Shown: in pieces, positions 19,354 to 27,580 of the stretch
How positions within the stretch are numbered: the first letter of the stretch is position 1
Layout of the letters: every line of letters begins with the position of its first letter
The notes under the pieces: model-generated
Seen by the model: only the letters and a program-made list of their open reading frames with translations
Databases searched by the model: none
Told to the model about the DNA's origin: nothing
NCBI GenBank assembly: GCA_020723285.1
Contig: DYJE01000030.1
Location: 1-64,000, forward strand
Reading direction: 5' to 3'
DNA: 64,000 nucleotides
Source of the DNA: Desulforapulum autotrophicum
GTDB taxonomy: Bacteria; Desulfobacterota; Desulfobacteria; Desulfobacterales; Desulfolunaceae
Translations under genes and position numbers: made by a program

Positions 19354-19653
19354 GTCATCACGCTCATCATTATATATTATCATTTTATTTTGAATCGCCG
19401 GCCGGTCCTCCGCCTGGAAATCCGCGCCGCTGTCGACAGTCGCCCCCCAGGCTGACACTTGAAGGCCCCGTCAAATCCGACGTAATTTTTCACGGTTCTG
19501 TAAGGCATTGATGAGCCGATTGTTTGGATTGTATGTGGTGGAAAATCATTGCCGGACGCTCAACGTTCTTTCAATAAAAAAATGGGCCTTTCCCGAAGAA
19601 AAGGCCCTTTGACTTCTACGTCACCACGACGTACCGCTTACGCGGAGGTTCTG
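19354..19653. other. Intergenic region upstream of the TPS cluster
   Basis: Holds the terminator of the PstS-like gene (19573-19608) and, just before the first TPS-cluster start, an AT-rich stretch with tataat on the minus strand about 15 nt before the ATG. No good -35 partner is seen, so a promoter here is only a possibility. Confidence 0.4.
19573..19608 (-). terminator. Rho-independent terminator after the PstS-like gene
   Basis: On the minus strand aagggcctttt, loop, then gaaaggccc is followed directly by a run of seven T. It separates the PstS-like gene from the TPS cluster transcriptionally. Confidence 0.88.
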
Positions 19654-20922
19654 CTACTGGAACGAAGGATAAATTTCGTCACTAGATTTTTCCACTTTCA
19701 TTTCATTTGAAGCGGCCCAGTAGGTGCTCAAAGATGAAGGCATGTTGGCCGGGTTGGAGGCGAAGTTCACCAGTGAGGTGATCAGGTTTCTGACATCGGT
19801 GGGTTCGGATTTGGAGTAGTACAGCCACTGTTTTGACCAGAAATCGTAAACACCGCCGGTGATGTTGGCTCTGGCGGCGCTTGCGCCCATCCAGAACATG
19901 CGCTTGGTGTTGGCGAGGGACGTGATGTTTCTGTCCGCGTCGGCGTAACCTACAGCGCCCTGATTTTCATTGATGCAGTTCATCATTTCCGACGTGCCGG
20001 AGTTGAACCAGACAACCGTGGTGGCCCCCATGCTCTGGGCCGGTGTGATCTGATTGCGGACCAGGGGAAAATCTTTTCTCATAACGGCTTTGTCAAGGGT
20101 GGCGTGGGTGCCGGAACCGGCGTGACGAAGGCAGGCCACAACCTGGAGGTCGGGGTTGGCTTCGTTAAAATCCTGCCAGTTGGCAACCTGGCCGCTGAAG
20201 ATTGAGGTGGCCATGAGACGGGTCATATTGTCGTAGGGAACGCTGGTGTTGGCGAAGAAACCGAAGGGAACCACCAGTGGACGGGCAGAGTTATAACTCG
20301 ATGTGCTGATGGTGATGTTTTTGATGTCGCGAACCTCTTCCGTGCCGCCGGGGTATTCCCTGTGGCCGGTCAGGTAGCCTTTGCTGTACTGACTGAAAGA
20401 TTTGGCGGCCACATCGGATGCCCCGATGGTGATGTCCTTGCAGGAGACGCCGCCGATGTTACCGGTGGTGGGGCTTCCGGGGTAGGCGACCCAGGTCACG
20501 GTGTTTTCGTTGGCCATCAGGCGTTCGCCGGCGCTGCAACCTGCCGCGCTGTCAGCAGCGGGCATATAAGTGGCGTTGTTCTGGACACCCATGATGCCGT
20601 CGTAAGAGGCATTGGCGGAGTAGCGGATGAAGTAGTCATTGCCGTTATTGTTGAAGCCGCGGCCGGTGACGCCGTTCAGGCCCACGGTTCCGGCGCACCA
20701 GGCGATACCCTGTTCACGGCCGCTGACTTTTTTGGAAGCTGAACGGATATCGGCGTCGGCGCAACCGCGTGATTTGAGGTAGGCGGGGGCGGCGGTGGTC
20801 CAGTAGGTGTACTGGGCGGATGCGCCGTAGATATTGATGTTGTAGGTGGCGGCGTCTGCCGCTCCGGCCATGGCCATCAGGCAGGTGCCTGCGATTGCGC
20901 TCAATGCAATTTTTTTAAACAT
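19654..20922 (-). CDS. PstS-like periplasmic substrate-binding protein
   Basis: 422 aa. The start at 20922 has AAGGAG 6 nt upstream and yields a clean signal peptide (MFKKIALSAIAGTCLMAMAG, cleaved after ADA-ATY). The mature protein begins NINIYGASAQYTYW and contains phosphate-binding-protein-like segments: ITIGASDVAAKSF, PFGFFAN, FSGQVANWQDFN and CLRHAGSGTHATLDKAV, the last like the phosphate-loop SGT of PstS. Several Cys residues suggest disulfides. No pst permease or ATPase genes accompany it, so it may be a stand-alone binding or surface protein rather than part of an uptake system. It has its own terminator, 300 nt from the TPS cluster. Confidence 0.75.
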   Translation of the reverse strand: MFKKIALSAIAGTCLMAMAGAADAATYNINIYGASAQYTYWTTAAPAYLKSRGCADADIRSASKKVSGREQGIAWCAGTVGLNGVTGRGFNNNGNDYFIRYSANASYDGIMGVQNNATYMPAADSAAGCSAGERLMANENTVTWVAYPGSPTTGNIGGVSCKDITIGASDVAAKSFSQYSKGYLTGHREYPGGTEEVRDIKNITISTSSYNSARPLVVPFGFFANTSVPYDNMTRLMATSIFSGQVANWQDFNEANPDLQVVACLRHAGSGTHATLDKAVMRKDFPLVRNQITPAQSMGATTVVWFNSGTSEMMNCINENQGAVGYADADRNITSLANTKRMFWMGASAARANITGGVYDFWSKQWLYYSKSEPTDVRNLITSLVNFASNPANMPSSLSTYWAASNEMKVEKSSDEIYPSFQ

Positions 20923-21197
20923 TTTCTTCTCCTTGGTTTTTTTTGGCGTTTCATTTCTTCTTATTTTTGATCCCAAACACATGGCTTGATGCTTCACTTC
21001 TTTATTAGTCACGCGTTGCAAATCGGACCGGCACCGTAGCGGGGTGCGTCTGTCGCCATGTCGTGTCCCAACATGTGTCATGCATGGCATGGTTCGCTTG
21101 TATCCTGTGAACAGTTGGCGTTTCAGCGCTCTCCGGATGTCCGGAACCGGCCCGGTCAAACCTTTGTTACAACAAGATGCTGCCTGTCATCCAAAGT

Positions 21198-21992
21198 TTA
21201 GGCGTTCTTTCTGCGGATGCCGATCATGCCGAGAAGACCGGAGCTGAGAAGAACGAGAGAGCCGGGCAGGGGAACCGTGGGGTTCATCACAACACTGCCG
21301 TCGGCGAAAAGACGGATGGTGGCCACATAAGCGTCAGCTTTGATGGCGGCATCGGGAAGCTGTCTGAAGTAATCATACAGGTAAAGGTCCACATAACCTA
21401 TGGCACCTTCTTCCCAGTTTTCACCATGGCCTTCAGCACCGTTTTCAAGGGCTGGGTTGTTATATGCCATGTCAAAAGGATTGATCAGGCCCATGTAGTA
21501 AGCTTCGAAATCGGCGTTACCGATCATTCTCCAGAAATAGGAGTTGTCATGGGCGGATTCAATAACGGACATCTGATTACCGGATTCGCTGAGGGTACCG
21601 AGAGAGTATTCGGCGGTGTTGCAGAACATGCCGTAGGCTCTGGTGCCGCCCCAGACGATGTCGTTCACGTCGGGAGTGCTGAGCCCGAAAAACATGTTGT
21701 AGTAGCCCACGCTTCTGTCAACGTCCACGGCATAGGCACCGACGCTGAGGTCGGACAGGGTGAGGCCGGGAAACATGTTGATGTTCCAGGAACCGGCAGC
21801 GGCCACTTCGACGTTCCGGAGGTTGATGACATCAAGAACATGACCCAGGTCGATGGAGCATTCGTTGTTGTCCTTGTTATAAATGCTGACCACAAGGCTG
21901 CCGTTCAGGCCGCCGTCAAAGTACGCCAGTGCACTGCCGGAAGTGCCTGCAACACCTAAAAAAACTGCCAGAGCGAGTACAAATTTTTTCAT
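21198..21992 (-). CDS. PEP-CTERM-like exported protein
   Basis: 264 aa. Two tandem ATGs lie at 21998 and 21992; the second is chosen because the AGGAG is 8 nt upstream of it and only 2 nt from the first. There is a signal peptide (MKKFVLALAVFLGVAGTSGS, ending ALA). The C-terminus is a short sorting tripartite signal: VPLPG, a hydrophobic helix SLVLLSSGLLGMIGI, and a final RRKNA. This matches the PEP-CTERM/VPLPG-CTERM pattern processed by exosortases. The body is beta-rich with no recognised domain. No exosortase is in the window. Likely an exopolysaccharide-associated surface protein. Confidence 0.8.
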   Translation of the reverse strand: MKKFVLALAVFLGVAGTSGSALAYFDGGLNGSLVVSIYNKDNNECSIDLGHVLDVINLRNVEVAAAGSWNINMFPGLTLSDLSVGAYAVDVDRSVGYYNMFFGLSTPDVNDIVWGGTRAYGMFCNTAEYSLGTLSESGNQMSVIESAHDNSYFWRMIGNADFEAYYMGLINPFDMAYNNPALENGAEGHGENWEEGAIGYVDLYLYDYFRQLPDAAIKADAYVATIRLFADGSVVMNPTVPLPGSLVLLSSGLLGMIGIRRKNA

Positions 21993-22487
21993 TTTCATTT
22001 CTCCTTTTTTTATGATTGATCTTGGGTTTTTCGTTTGTCGTTTGTTTTTTCGCCTAAAATTGAGTTGTGCCAGTTCACAGAAAAATACATACGCCGAAAA
22101 GCTTTGGGGTGCGTTCACCTTCGAAGGTTCCGGCCTCGTTTGTCCGTTTCTTTTCTTCAGACGCTTTTGCTCGAACCACCTCCTCTTTCGTCCGGGCATA
22201 AAAAAAGCCCGGAAAAGACCGTCTGGTCTTTTGCCGGGCTTCCTGGTGCTTTGATCAAGCCAACGAAGTACCCTTGATTTTTTTTTTATGGAGAGAATCC
22301 TTTTGAGACCTGTTTCAATCCCCTTTACGGCTGCCAATTTAGAGGGGTCGTATTTGGTTTATGTGAGGGCCATGATAAAATTGTGTTAAGCGGTTTTTAC
22401 TTCTTCATTTTTTCCGAAGCTGTGCCGAAAACAACCCGTTTTCATAATTACAGAGATTGATCGAATGGCATCCATGTACAATGATAA
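21993..22487. other. Leader/intergenic region between selC and the PEP-CTERM-like gene
   Basis: No gene is seen. It contains a strong minus-strand terminator hairpin at 22199-22240, about 210 nt before the PEP-CTERM-like start, and an RBS AAGGAG next to that start. I compared the leader by eye with GEMM (cyclic-di-GMP) riboswitch landmarks and did not find them. Confidence 0.4.
22199..22240 (-). terminator. Strong rho-independent terminator or attenuator
   Basis: On the minus strand agcccggcaaaagacc, loop, ggtcttttccgggct forms about a 15-bp stem followed by seven T. It ends transcripts coming from selC, or could act as an attenuator in the leader of the downstream PEP-CTERM-like gene. Confidence 0.85.
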
Positions 22488-22585
22488 TGGCGGAAGTGCA
22501 TGGGAATCGAACCCACCCAAGGCGTGATTAGCGCCTTACACCGGATTTGAAGTCCGGGAGCATCACCAGAACGCTGCGCACTTCC
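22488..22585 (-). tRNA. selC: Selenocysteine tRNA (anticodon UCA)
   Basis: 98 nt including an encoded CCA. The acceptor stem is the 8-bp type, GGAAGTGC pairing with GCACTTCC. The anticodon stem-loop CCGGACTTCAAATCCGG gives anticodon TCA. A long variable arm (GGCGCTAATCACGCC) follows, then the T-arm GGGTTCGATTCCC. These features define tRNA-Sec. Its presence means the organism reads some UGA codons as selenocysteine. No selA, selB or selD is in the window. Confidence 0.96.
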
Positions 22586-22629
22586 ATGAGAAAGGATTTT
22601 TGAACGGTCCTGATTTTCGTTGCTGCTGA

Positions 22630-22656
22630 ATTATAGAGAATATAAGAATTTGTCAA
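22630..22656 (-). promoter_or_regulatory. Candidate sigma-70 promoter of selC
   Basis: On the minus strand a perfect TTGACA (22656-22651) and a perfect TATAAT (22635-22630) are separated by 15 bp, a little short. They lie about 45 nt before the tRNA 5' end, leaving a short leader for RNase P removal. Confidence 0.6.
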
Positions 22657-22774
22657 TATATTTGCAACGGGCTTTTCATGATCGGGGTTGAAAGGCCCTT
22701 TTTTTTTGGTTATGGTGGAGGTCATTTTTTGGCGTCAATCATTCACAGATCATACCCGAATCGAGGTTCATATA

Positions 22775-23923
22775 ATGGTCAACACGGAAAGACTGGCGGA
22801 CACGTTTTCGAGCCTTGTCCGCATCGACAGCGTATCACGGGAAGAACACGAGGTTTCCATTGTTCTTCAGAAGATCCTCACAGATCTTGGAGCGGAAATT
22901 TTCATAGACAATGCCGGAGAAAAGGTGAACGGAAACACCGGCAATCTGGTGGCGAAATTCAAGGGGACGGTCGATGCGGAATCCATGATGCTCTGCGGCC
23001 ACATGGACACGGTGGAACCGGGCAAAGGCATCGAGCCGGTTCTTGAAAACGGGGTGTTCAGAAGCAAGGGAGACACGATTCTGGGCTCGGACGACAAAAG
23101 CGCCCTGGCCGTCATCATCGAGGTGATGCGGGTTTTGAAGGAAAAAAGCCTGCCCCACGGTCCCATCGAGGTGGTGTTCACCGTGTGCGAGGAAGCGGGA
23201 CTTCTGGGGGCCAAACACATCGACCTTTCCCTCATCGACTCCAAAATGGGATACATCCTGGATGCCACGGACACCGGCGGTATTTTCACCCGTGCGCCGT
23301 TTGCCAGCCGGTTCAAAATCACCTTCAACGGCAAGGCTGCCCATTCCGGCGCTTCTCCTGAAAAAGGCGTGAGCGCCGTGGTGCTTGCGTCGAAAATGAT
23401 CACCGCCCTGCCCTGGGGGCGTATCGACCACGAAACCACCTGCAACGTGGGAAAAATCGAAGGGGGAGTGGCCACCAACATCATTCCCGACACAGCGGTG
23501 CTTCTGGGGGAAGTCCGCAGCCACAGCAAGGCAAAGATGGAAGACATCATCCGGGATATCCGCACCGCGTCAAACCGCGTGGTGGCCGAAGCCCGGCCGT
23601 CATCGCCGGACCTGACCCTGCCCACGGTGGCCATCCATGTGGAAGAGGATTTCCCTGGAACAAACATCCCGGACAGCCACCCTGTGGTGGTTCTGGCCAG
23701 GGCTGCGGCAAAACGACTGAACATGCCCATGGAGTGCAAAACAACGGGCGGCGGGGCCGACGCCAACATCTTTTTCGGAAAAGGCATCGCCTGCGGCGTC
23801 CTGGGCACCGGCATGACCGACGTCCACACGGTGAACGAGCATATCGCGCTGTCGGACATGGTGGCGTCCGCCCAACTCCTTCTTGAAATCATCGCCCTGC
23901 ACACGCAAGGGAACAAGGCGTAA
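22775..23923 (+). CDS. M20-family peptidase (PepT-like)
   Basis: 382 aa; the start at 22775 has GAGG 8 nt upstream. Metal-site motifs of the M20 family are visible: CGHMDTVEPG (His and Asp), GSDDKSALA, and the catalytic Glu-Glu in CEEAGLLGAKH. A dimerisation lid domain begins near residue 180 (GKAAHSGASPEKGVSA), and the C-terminal metal His lies in DVHTVNEHI. The family hydrolyses the N-terminal bond of small peptides in the cytoplasm with two zinc ions; this subgroup is usually annotated PepT-like. It ends 9 nt before larC and is probably cotranscribed with it. Divergent from selC. Confidence 0.88.
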   Translation: MVNTERLADTFSSLVRIDSVSREEHEVSIVLQKILTDLGAEIFIDNAGEKVNGNTGNLVAKFKGTVDAESMMLCGHMDTVEPGKGIEPVLENGVFRSKGDTILGSDDKSALAVIIEVMRVLKEKSLPHGPIEVVFTVCEEAGLLGAKHIDLSLIDSKMGYILDATDTGGIFTRAPFASRFKITFNGKAAHSGASPEKGVSAVVLASKMITALPWGRIDHETTCNVGKIEGGVATNIIPDTAVLLGEVRSHSKAKMEDIIRDIRTASNRVVAEARPSSPDLTLPTVAIHVEEDFPGTNIPDSHPVVVLARAAAKRLNMPMECKTTGGGADANIFFGKGIACGVLGTGMTDVHTVNEHIALSDMVASAQLLLEIIALHTQGNKA

Positions 23924-23932
23924 AGGAACACC

Positions 23933-25174
23933 ATGGATCTTTTCTTCGACTGTTTTTCCGGCATCAGCGGGGACATGACCCTTGGTGCCTTCGCGGACCT
24001 GGGCGTTTCCATGGACGACGTGAAACGCGATCTCAGACGCCTGCCTCTCGAAGGGTTCGACATCACGGTGGAGAACGTTTCAAAACATGGCATTCAGGGA
24101 ACAAGCGTGACGGTTCATGAGGCCGAACACGTCCACGCCATGAACTACAGCCGGATTCTGAATCTCATTGAAGCATCGCCCCTTTCGGACCGGGTGAAGA
24201 AGCTGAGCCTCACCGTGTTCGACCGGATCGCCCAGGCGGAATCCCAAATTCACGGATGTCCCAAGGACAAAGTCCATTTCCACGAAGTGGGCGGCATCGA
24301 CGCCATGGTGGATATCGTGGGAACAGCCCTTTGCGTGGAATACCTGGATGTCACAAACGTCTGGGCGTCGCCCCTTCCCATGGGGTCGGGGTTCGTTCAC
24401 TGCGCCCACGGTGCCCTGCCCCTCCCCGCACCGGCCACGGCAAAAATCCTCGAAGGTATCCCGGTTTACGGTGTTTCTATAAAAAAGGAACTGGTCACCC
24501 CTACGGGGGCCGCCATCCTCGCCACCCTTTCACGGGGTTACGGAGACATGCCGCCCATGACCTTTACCCGGACCGGTTACGGAGCGGGGAAACGGGATCT
24601 GGATGACCGGCCCAACCTCTTACGGGTGTTTGCCGGAACGTTTTTGCACGAAAACGACGGCAAGGCAACGGTGACGGTTCTCGAAACCACCATCGACGAC
24701 ATGAACCCGGAGCATTACGGTTATCTCATGGAGCGGCTGTTCGAAGACGGGGCTCTTGACGTGTATTTCCAGCCGGTCTTTATGAAAAAAAACAGGCCGG
24801 GCATCGTGGTGGTGGTGCTGTGCAAGGATATGGACCGGGGAAAACTCACCCGGAGGATACTCACCGAAACCACCAGCACCGGCGTAAGATACCGCCAGAG
24901 CGGCCGTACCGTGCTGCCCCGGAAAGCGGTGACCGTGGACAGTCCCTATGGAAAAATCGCCGCCAAACAGATCGAACGGCCCGACGGGACCCTCCACATC
25001 ACGCCGGAATACGACGCGATACGGGCCGTGGCCCGGGAAAAGGATATTCCCTTGAGGCATGTGGCGGAGGCGTGTCACAGCGGGCACAATCATTCCCATG
25101 GGCATCATGGGCATGATAGGCATGATCACCACCATGGCGGGCATTCGCATGTTCATAGTGATAAACAATCTTAA
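23933..25174 (+). CDS. larC: LarC: nickel-pincer cofactor nickel insertase
   Basis: 413 aa. It begins MDLFFDCFSGISGDMTLGAF, the LarC N-terminal signature, and contains KVHFHEVGGIDAMVDIVG, ELVTPTGAAIL and ETTIDDMNPEHYG of the C-terminal half. LarC uses CTP to insert nickel into the pyridinium bisthiocarboxylate mononucleotide, giving the NPN cofactor of LarA-type racemases/epimerases. Here N and C halves are one uninterrupted frame, unlike the frameshifted Lactobacillus larC. The last about 35 residues are extraordinarily His-rich (HNHSHGHHGHDRHDHHHGG), a probable nickel-binding or storage tail. No larA, larB or larE is visible nearby. Confidence 0.93.
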   Translation: MDLFFDCFSGISGDMTLGAFADLGVSMDDVKRDLRRLPLEGFDITVENVSKHGIQGTSVTVHEAEHVHAMNYSRILNLIEASPLSDRVKKLSLTVFDRIAQAESQIHGCPKDKVHFHEVGGIDAMVDIVGTALCVEYLDVTNVWASPLPMGSGFVHCAHGALPLPAPATAKILEGIPVYGVSIKKELVTPTGAAILATLSRGYGDMPPMTFTRTGYGAGKRDLDDRPNLLRVFAGTFLHENDGKATVTVLETTIDDMNPEHYGYLMERLFEDGALDVYFQPVFMKKNRPGIVVVVLCKDMDRGKLTRRILTETTSTGVRYRQSGRTVLPRKAVTVDSPYGKIAAKQIERPDGTLHITPEYDAIRAVAREKDIPLRHVAEACHSGHNHSHGHHGHDRHDHHHGGHSHVHSDKQS

Positions 25175-25175
25175 G

Positions 25176-25336
25176 GCCTCCGGCGGCCCTGCCGGGGGCC
25201 AAACTTTTGAAAAGTTTGACAAACAGATATGGAGAAAGTGCCCGGATGGTCATATTTCAAAACCCATTTGTCCAGATTTTTAAAACTTGTCCCAGCGAAG
25301 AGAGGGATCGGGTCCCCCGGAAGGGCCGCCGGAGGC
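25176..25336. mobile_element. 161-bp terminal-inverted-repeat element, copy 1 (MITE-like)
   Basis: Ends are near-perfect inverted repeats of about 25 bp: left gcctccggcggccctgccgg, and right the complement of gcctccggcggcccttccgg. An inner palindrome aaacttttgaaaagttt lies just inside the left end. An equally long copy is at 27322-27482. It encodes no protein. A REP-like palindrome follows about 60 bp to the right. Confidence 0.8.
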
Positions 25337-25395
25337 AAAATAAATTGAGACAACTTAGAAAATGGCGTTTGCCGTATTTTAAGGATAGGGTCATT

Positions 25396-25426
25396 TGTCG
25401 GGTTTCGTACCGAGAACCCGACCTAC
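25396..25426. repeat. REP-like palindrome
   Basis: tgtcgggtttcg, loop taccgag, aacccgacctac. It precedes pgpA and lies to the right of the 161-bp element at the same relative place and orientation as the element at 27550 does to copy 2; the flank aaggat-gggtc is also shared. Confidence 0.75.
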
Positions 25427-25456
25427 GATGGATTGAAGTATCATGGGGAGATAAGG

Positions 25457-25936
25457 ATGATGAACGCATTGACCGATAATCAGATCGTGTTTTTGGCCAC
25501 GGGGTGCAACGTTGGAAAAATCAAGGTTGCGCCGGGGACCTTCGGAACGCTGGTGGGGATTCCCCTTTTCCTGATCCTTTCCTGGTTCAACGGCGAGGGT
25601 CTTTTGCCTTACCAGAGCCTGATGATCGTGGCTTTCGTGATCTTCGCCATCTGGGTGGCGGACCGGGCGGTGGCGATTTTAAATGCAAACGATCCGGGCT
25701 GCGTGGTGATCGACGAGATCGCCGGGTTCCTGGTGACCATGACGGGGCTTGATTTCACATTGAAAAACGTGATCCTGGGATTCATTCTGTTCCGGTTTTT
25801 CGACATACTGAAGCCGTTCCCCGTGAAAAACCTGGAAGACGGGGTTTCAGGCGGTGCCGGGGTGGTGGCCGACGACGTGGCCGCCGGAATCATGGCCGCC
25901 GTCCTGCTTCGGATCATCCTTGCCGTTTTCAGTTAA
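25457..25936 (+). CDS. pgpA: Phosphatidylglycerophosphatase A
   Basis: 159 aa. The start at 25457 has GGGGAG 6 nt upstream; an earlier in-frame ATG at 25433 lies at the edge of the repeat and has no RBS. Motifs APGTFGTLVG (residues about 24-33) and CVVIDEIAGFLVTM are the conserved PgpA acidic and Gly motifs. Four hydrophobic membrane helices are apparent. It dephosphorylates phosphatidylglycerol phosphate in the inner membrane, completing phosphatidylglycerol synthesis. It is followed by recA, a common proteobacterial order, although the usual cinA is absent from between them. Confidence 0.93.
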   Translation: MMNALTDNQIVFLATGCNVGKIKVAPGTFGTLVGIPLFLILSWFNGEGLLPYQSLMIVAFVIFAIWVADRAVAILNANDPGCVVIDEIAGFLVTMTGLDFTLKNVILGFILFRFFDILKPFPVKNLEDGVSGGAGVVADDVAAGIMAAVLLRIILAVFS

Positions 25937-26008
25937 ACATCGTATAACCCCTTTTTCTGACATGACAAGTTTGAATCATAAAAGCATCTTTCCCATGGGA
26001 GAACGACA

Positions 26009-27040
26009 ATGAGCAAAAGCATCGACAGGGATAAAGCGGTGGAATCGGCCATGAGCCAGATCGAGCGCCAGTTCGGCAAAGGTTCGATCATGAAACTCGG
26101 AGACAGGGATGTGGCGGCGGTTCCCGTCATCTCCACCGGGTCCCTGGCCCTGGACAAGGCCTTAGGAATAGGCGGCCTTCCCCGTGGCCGGGTGGTGGAA
26201 ATCTACGGGCCGGAATCCTCCGGTAAAACCACCTTGACCCTCCACGCCGTGGCCGAAGCCCAGAAAAAAGGCGGCATCGCGGCGTTCATCGACGCCGAGC
26301 ACGCTCTTGACGTGTCCTACGCAAGGCGGCTGGGCGTGAACTGCGACGACCTCTTGGTTTCCCAGCCCGACACCGGTGAGCAGGCCCTTGAAATCGCCGA
26401 CATGCTTGTACGGAGCGGGGCCATCGACATCCTGGTCATCGACTCGGTGGCCGCCCTGGTTCCCCGGGCTGAAATTGAAGGCGAAATGGGGGATTCCCAC
26501 ATGGGTCTCCAGGCGCGCCTCATGAGCCAGGCGTTAAGAAAACTCACCGCCACCATCGGCAGGACCAACACCACGGTGATCTTCATCAACCAGATCCGTA
26601 TGAAAATCGGTGTGGTCTTCGGAAACCCCGAAACAACCACCGGCGGTAACGCCCTGAAATTCTACGCATCCATCCGTCTTGAAATCCGGAGATCCACCGC
26701 GATCAAGGAAGGAAACGACGTGACCGGCAGCCGGACCAAGGTCAAAGTGGTGAAAAACAAGCTGGCTCCCCCCTTCCGTGAAGCGGAATTCGACATGATG
26801 TACGGCGAAGGGATTTCCAAAACCGGCGAAGTTCTGGACATGGGGGTTGACGCCAACCTGGTGGAAAAAAGCGGGGCCTGGTACTCGTACAAAGGCGAAC
26901 GCATCGGCCAGGGCCGTGAAAACGCCAAAAAGTTTCTCGGTGACAATACAACGGTTTACGAAAGCATCTACCAGGAACTGCGGGACATGGCCGGAATTCC
27001 CGAGCGGAAAGATGGCGCGGTGGAGACGGCTGAAGCTTAA
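26009..27040 (+). CDS. recA: Recombinase A
   Basis: 343 aa, full length. N-terminal [23 protein letters not shown], Walker [10 protein letters not shown] (residues about 66-74), Walker [12 protein letters not shown], the L2-region [22 protein letters not shown], and a short acidic C-terminus. It forms ATP-dependent filaments on single-stranded DNA for recombination and SOS induction. The RBS GGGAGA lies about 7 nt upstream. I could not identify a convincing LexA box in the 72-nt gap before it. No recX follows; the space to alaS is filled with repeats. Confidence 0.98.
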   Translation: MSKSIDRDKAVESAMSQIERQFGKGSIMKLGDRDVAAVPVISTGSLALDKALGIGGLPRGRVVEIYGPESSGKTTLTLHAVAEAQKKGGIAAFIDAEHALDVSYARRLGVNCDDLLVSQPDTGEQALEIADMLVRSGAIDILVIDSVAALVPRAEIEGEMGDSHMGLQARLMSQALRKLTATIGRTNTTVIFINQIRMKIGVVFGNPETTTGGNALKFYASIRLEIRRSTAIKEGNDVTGSRTKVKVVKNKLAPPFREAEFDMMYGEGISKTGEVLDMGVDANLVEKSGAWYSYKGERIGQGRENAKKFLGDNTTVYESIYQELRDMAGIPERKDGAVETAEA

Positions 27041-27044
27041 AAGG

Positions 27045-27088
27045 ATGAACATCGAACACCGAACATCCAACATCGAATGGTGAATGGG
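27045..27088. repeat. Dispersed short tandem repeat (AACATCGA type), second copy
   Basis: Iterations of aacatcga/aacaccga/aacatcca starting 5 nt after the recA stop. It is almost the exact reverse complement of 163-206. Peptides such as NIEHRTSNIEW are read from it by chance. Confidence 0.65.
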
Positions 27089-27193
27089 ATCGTCTCTCAG
27101 CGAAGGGTGATTTTAACGTCCAACGCTCAACGCTAAACTTCCAACGTTCAATGGATGGCAAAACGACGGGCGTTGCAATAAAGGAAGGCTATC

Positions 27194-27223
27194 GTAGGTC
27201 GGGTTGAGGTACGAAACCCGACA
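27194..27223. repeat. REP-like palindrome
   Basis: gtaggtcgggtt, loop gaggtacg, aaacccgaca. Inverted relative to the element at 27550, with the 161-bp element between them. Confidence 0.75.
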
Positions 27224-27321
27224 AATGATCCGATCCTTTGAATTCGACGCCGCGAGTACATCTGTAACAGCTCGAAATAATGAAAATATATTAATATTTT
27301 TTATATTTATAAGCATTCAAT

Positions 27322-27482
27322 GCTTCCGGCGGCCCTGCCGGGGGCCAAACTTTTGAAAAGTTTGACAAACGGATTGGGTGAAAGTGTCCTGTAGATCGTA
27401 TTCCAAAATCCGTTTGTCCAGATTTTTAAAATTTGTCACAGCAAAGAGAGGGATCTGGTCCCCCGGAAGGGCCGCCGGAGGC
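27322..27482. mobile_element. 161-bp terminal-inverted-repeat element, copy 2 (MITE-like)
   Basis: Same length, same inverted ends (gcttccggcggccctgccgg at the left) and same internal ccaaacttttgaaaagtttg block as copy 1 at 25176. The two copies differ mostly in the middle. No target-site duplication can be stated with confidence. No coding capacity. Confidence 0.8.
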
Positions 27483-27549
27483 AAAAAAATACAAAGAAGA
27501 ATAAGCTGTTCGCAGAATCACCGTCCGATGGTTTAAAGGATGGGGTCTT

Positions 27550-27580
27550 TGTCGGGTTTCGTGCCGAGAACCCGACCTAC
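27550..27580. repeat. REP-like palindrome
   Basis: tgtcgggtttcg, loop tgccgag, aacccgacctac, in the opposite orientation to 27194 and about 67 bp right of the 161-bp element. Confidence 0.75.

Noticed and set aside
20923-21197. Pho box before the PstS-like gene
   Set aside because: Isolated ctgtcat-like heptamers occur but not as the required 11-bp-phased direct repeats.
21993-22330. GEMM (cyclic-di-GMP) riboswitch before the PEP-CTERM-like gene
   Set aside because: The hallmark conserved segments are not seen; the obvious structure is a plain terminator stem.
25937-26008. LexA/SOS box before recA
   Set aside because: No clear palindrome matching a known LexA consensus could be picked out by eye in the 72-nt gap.
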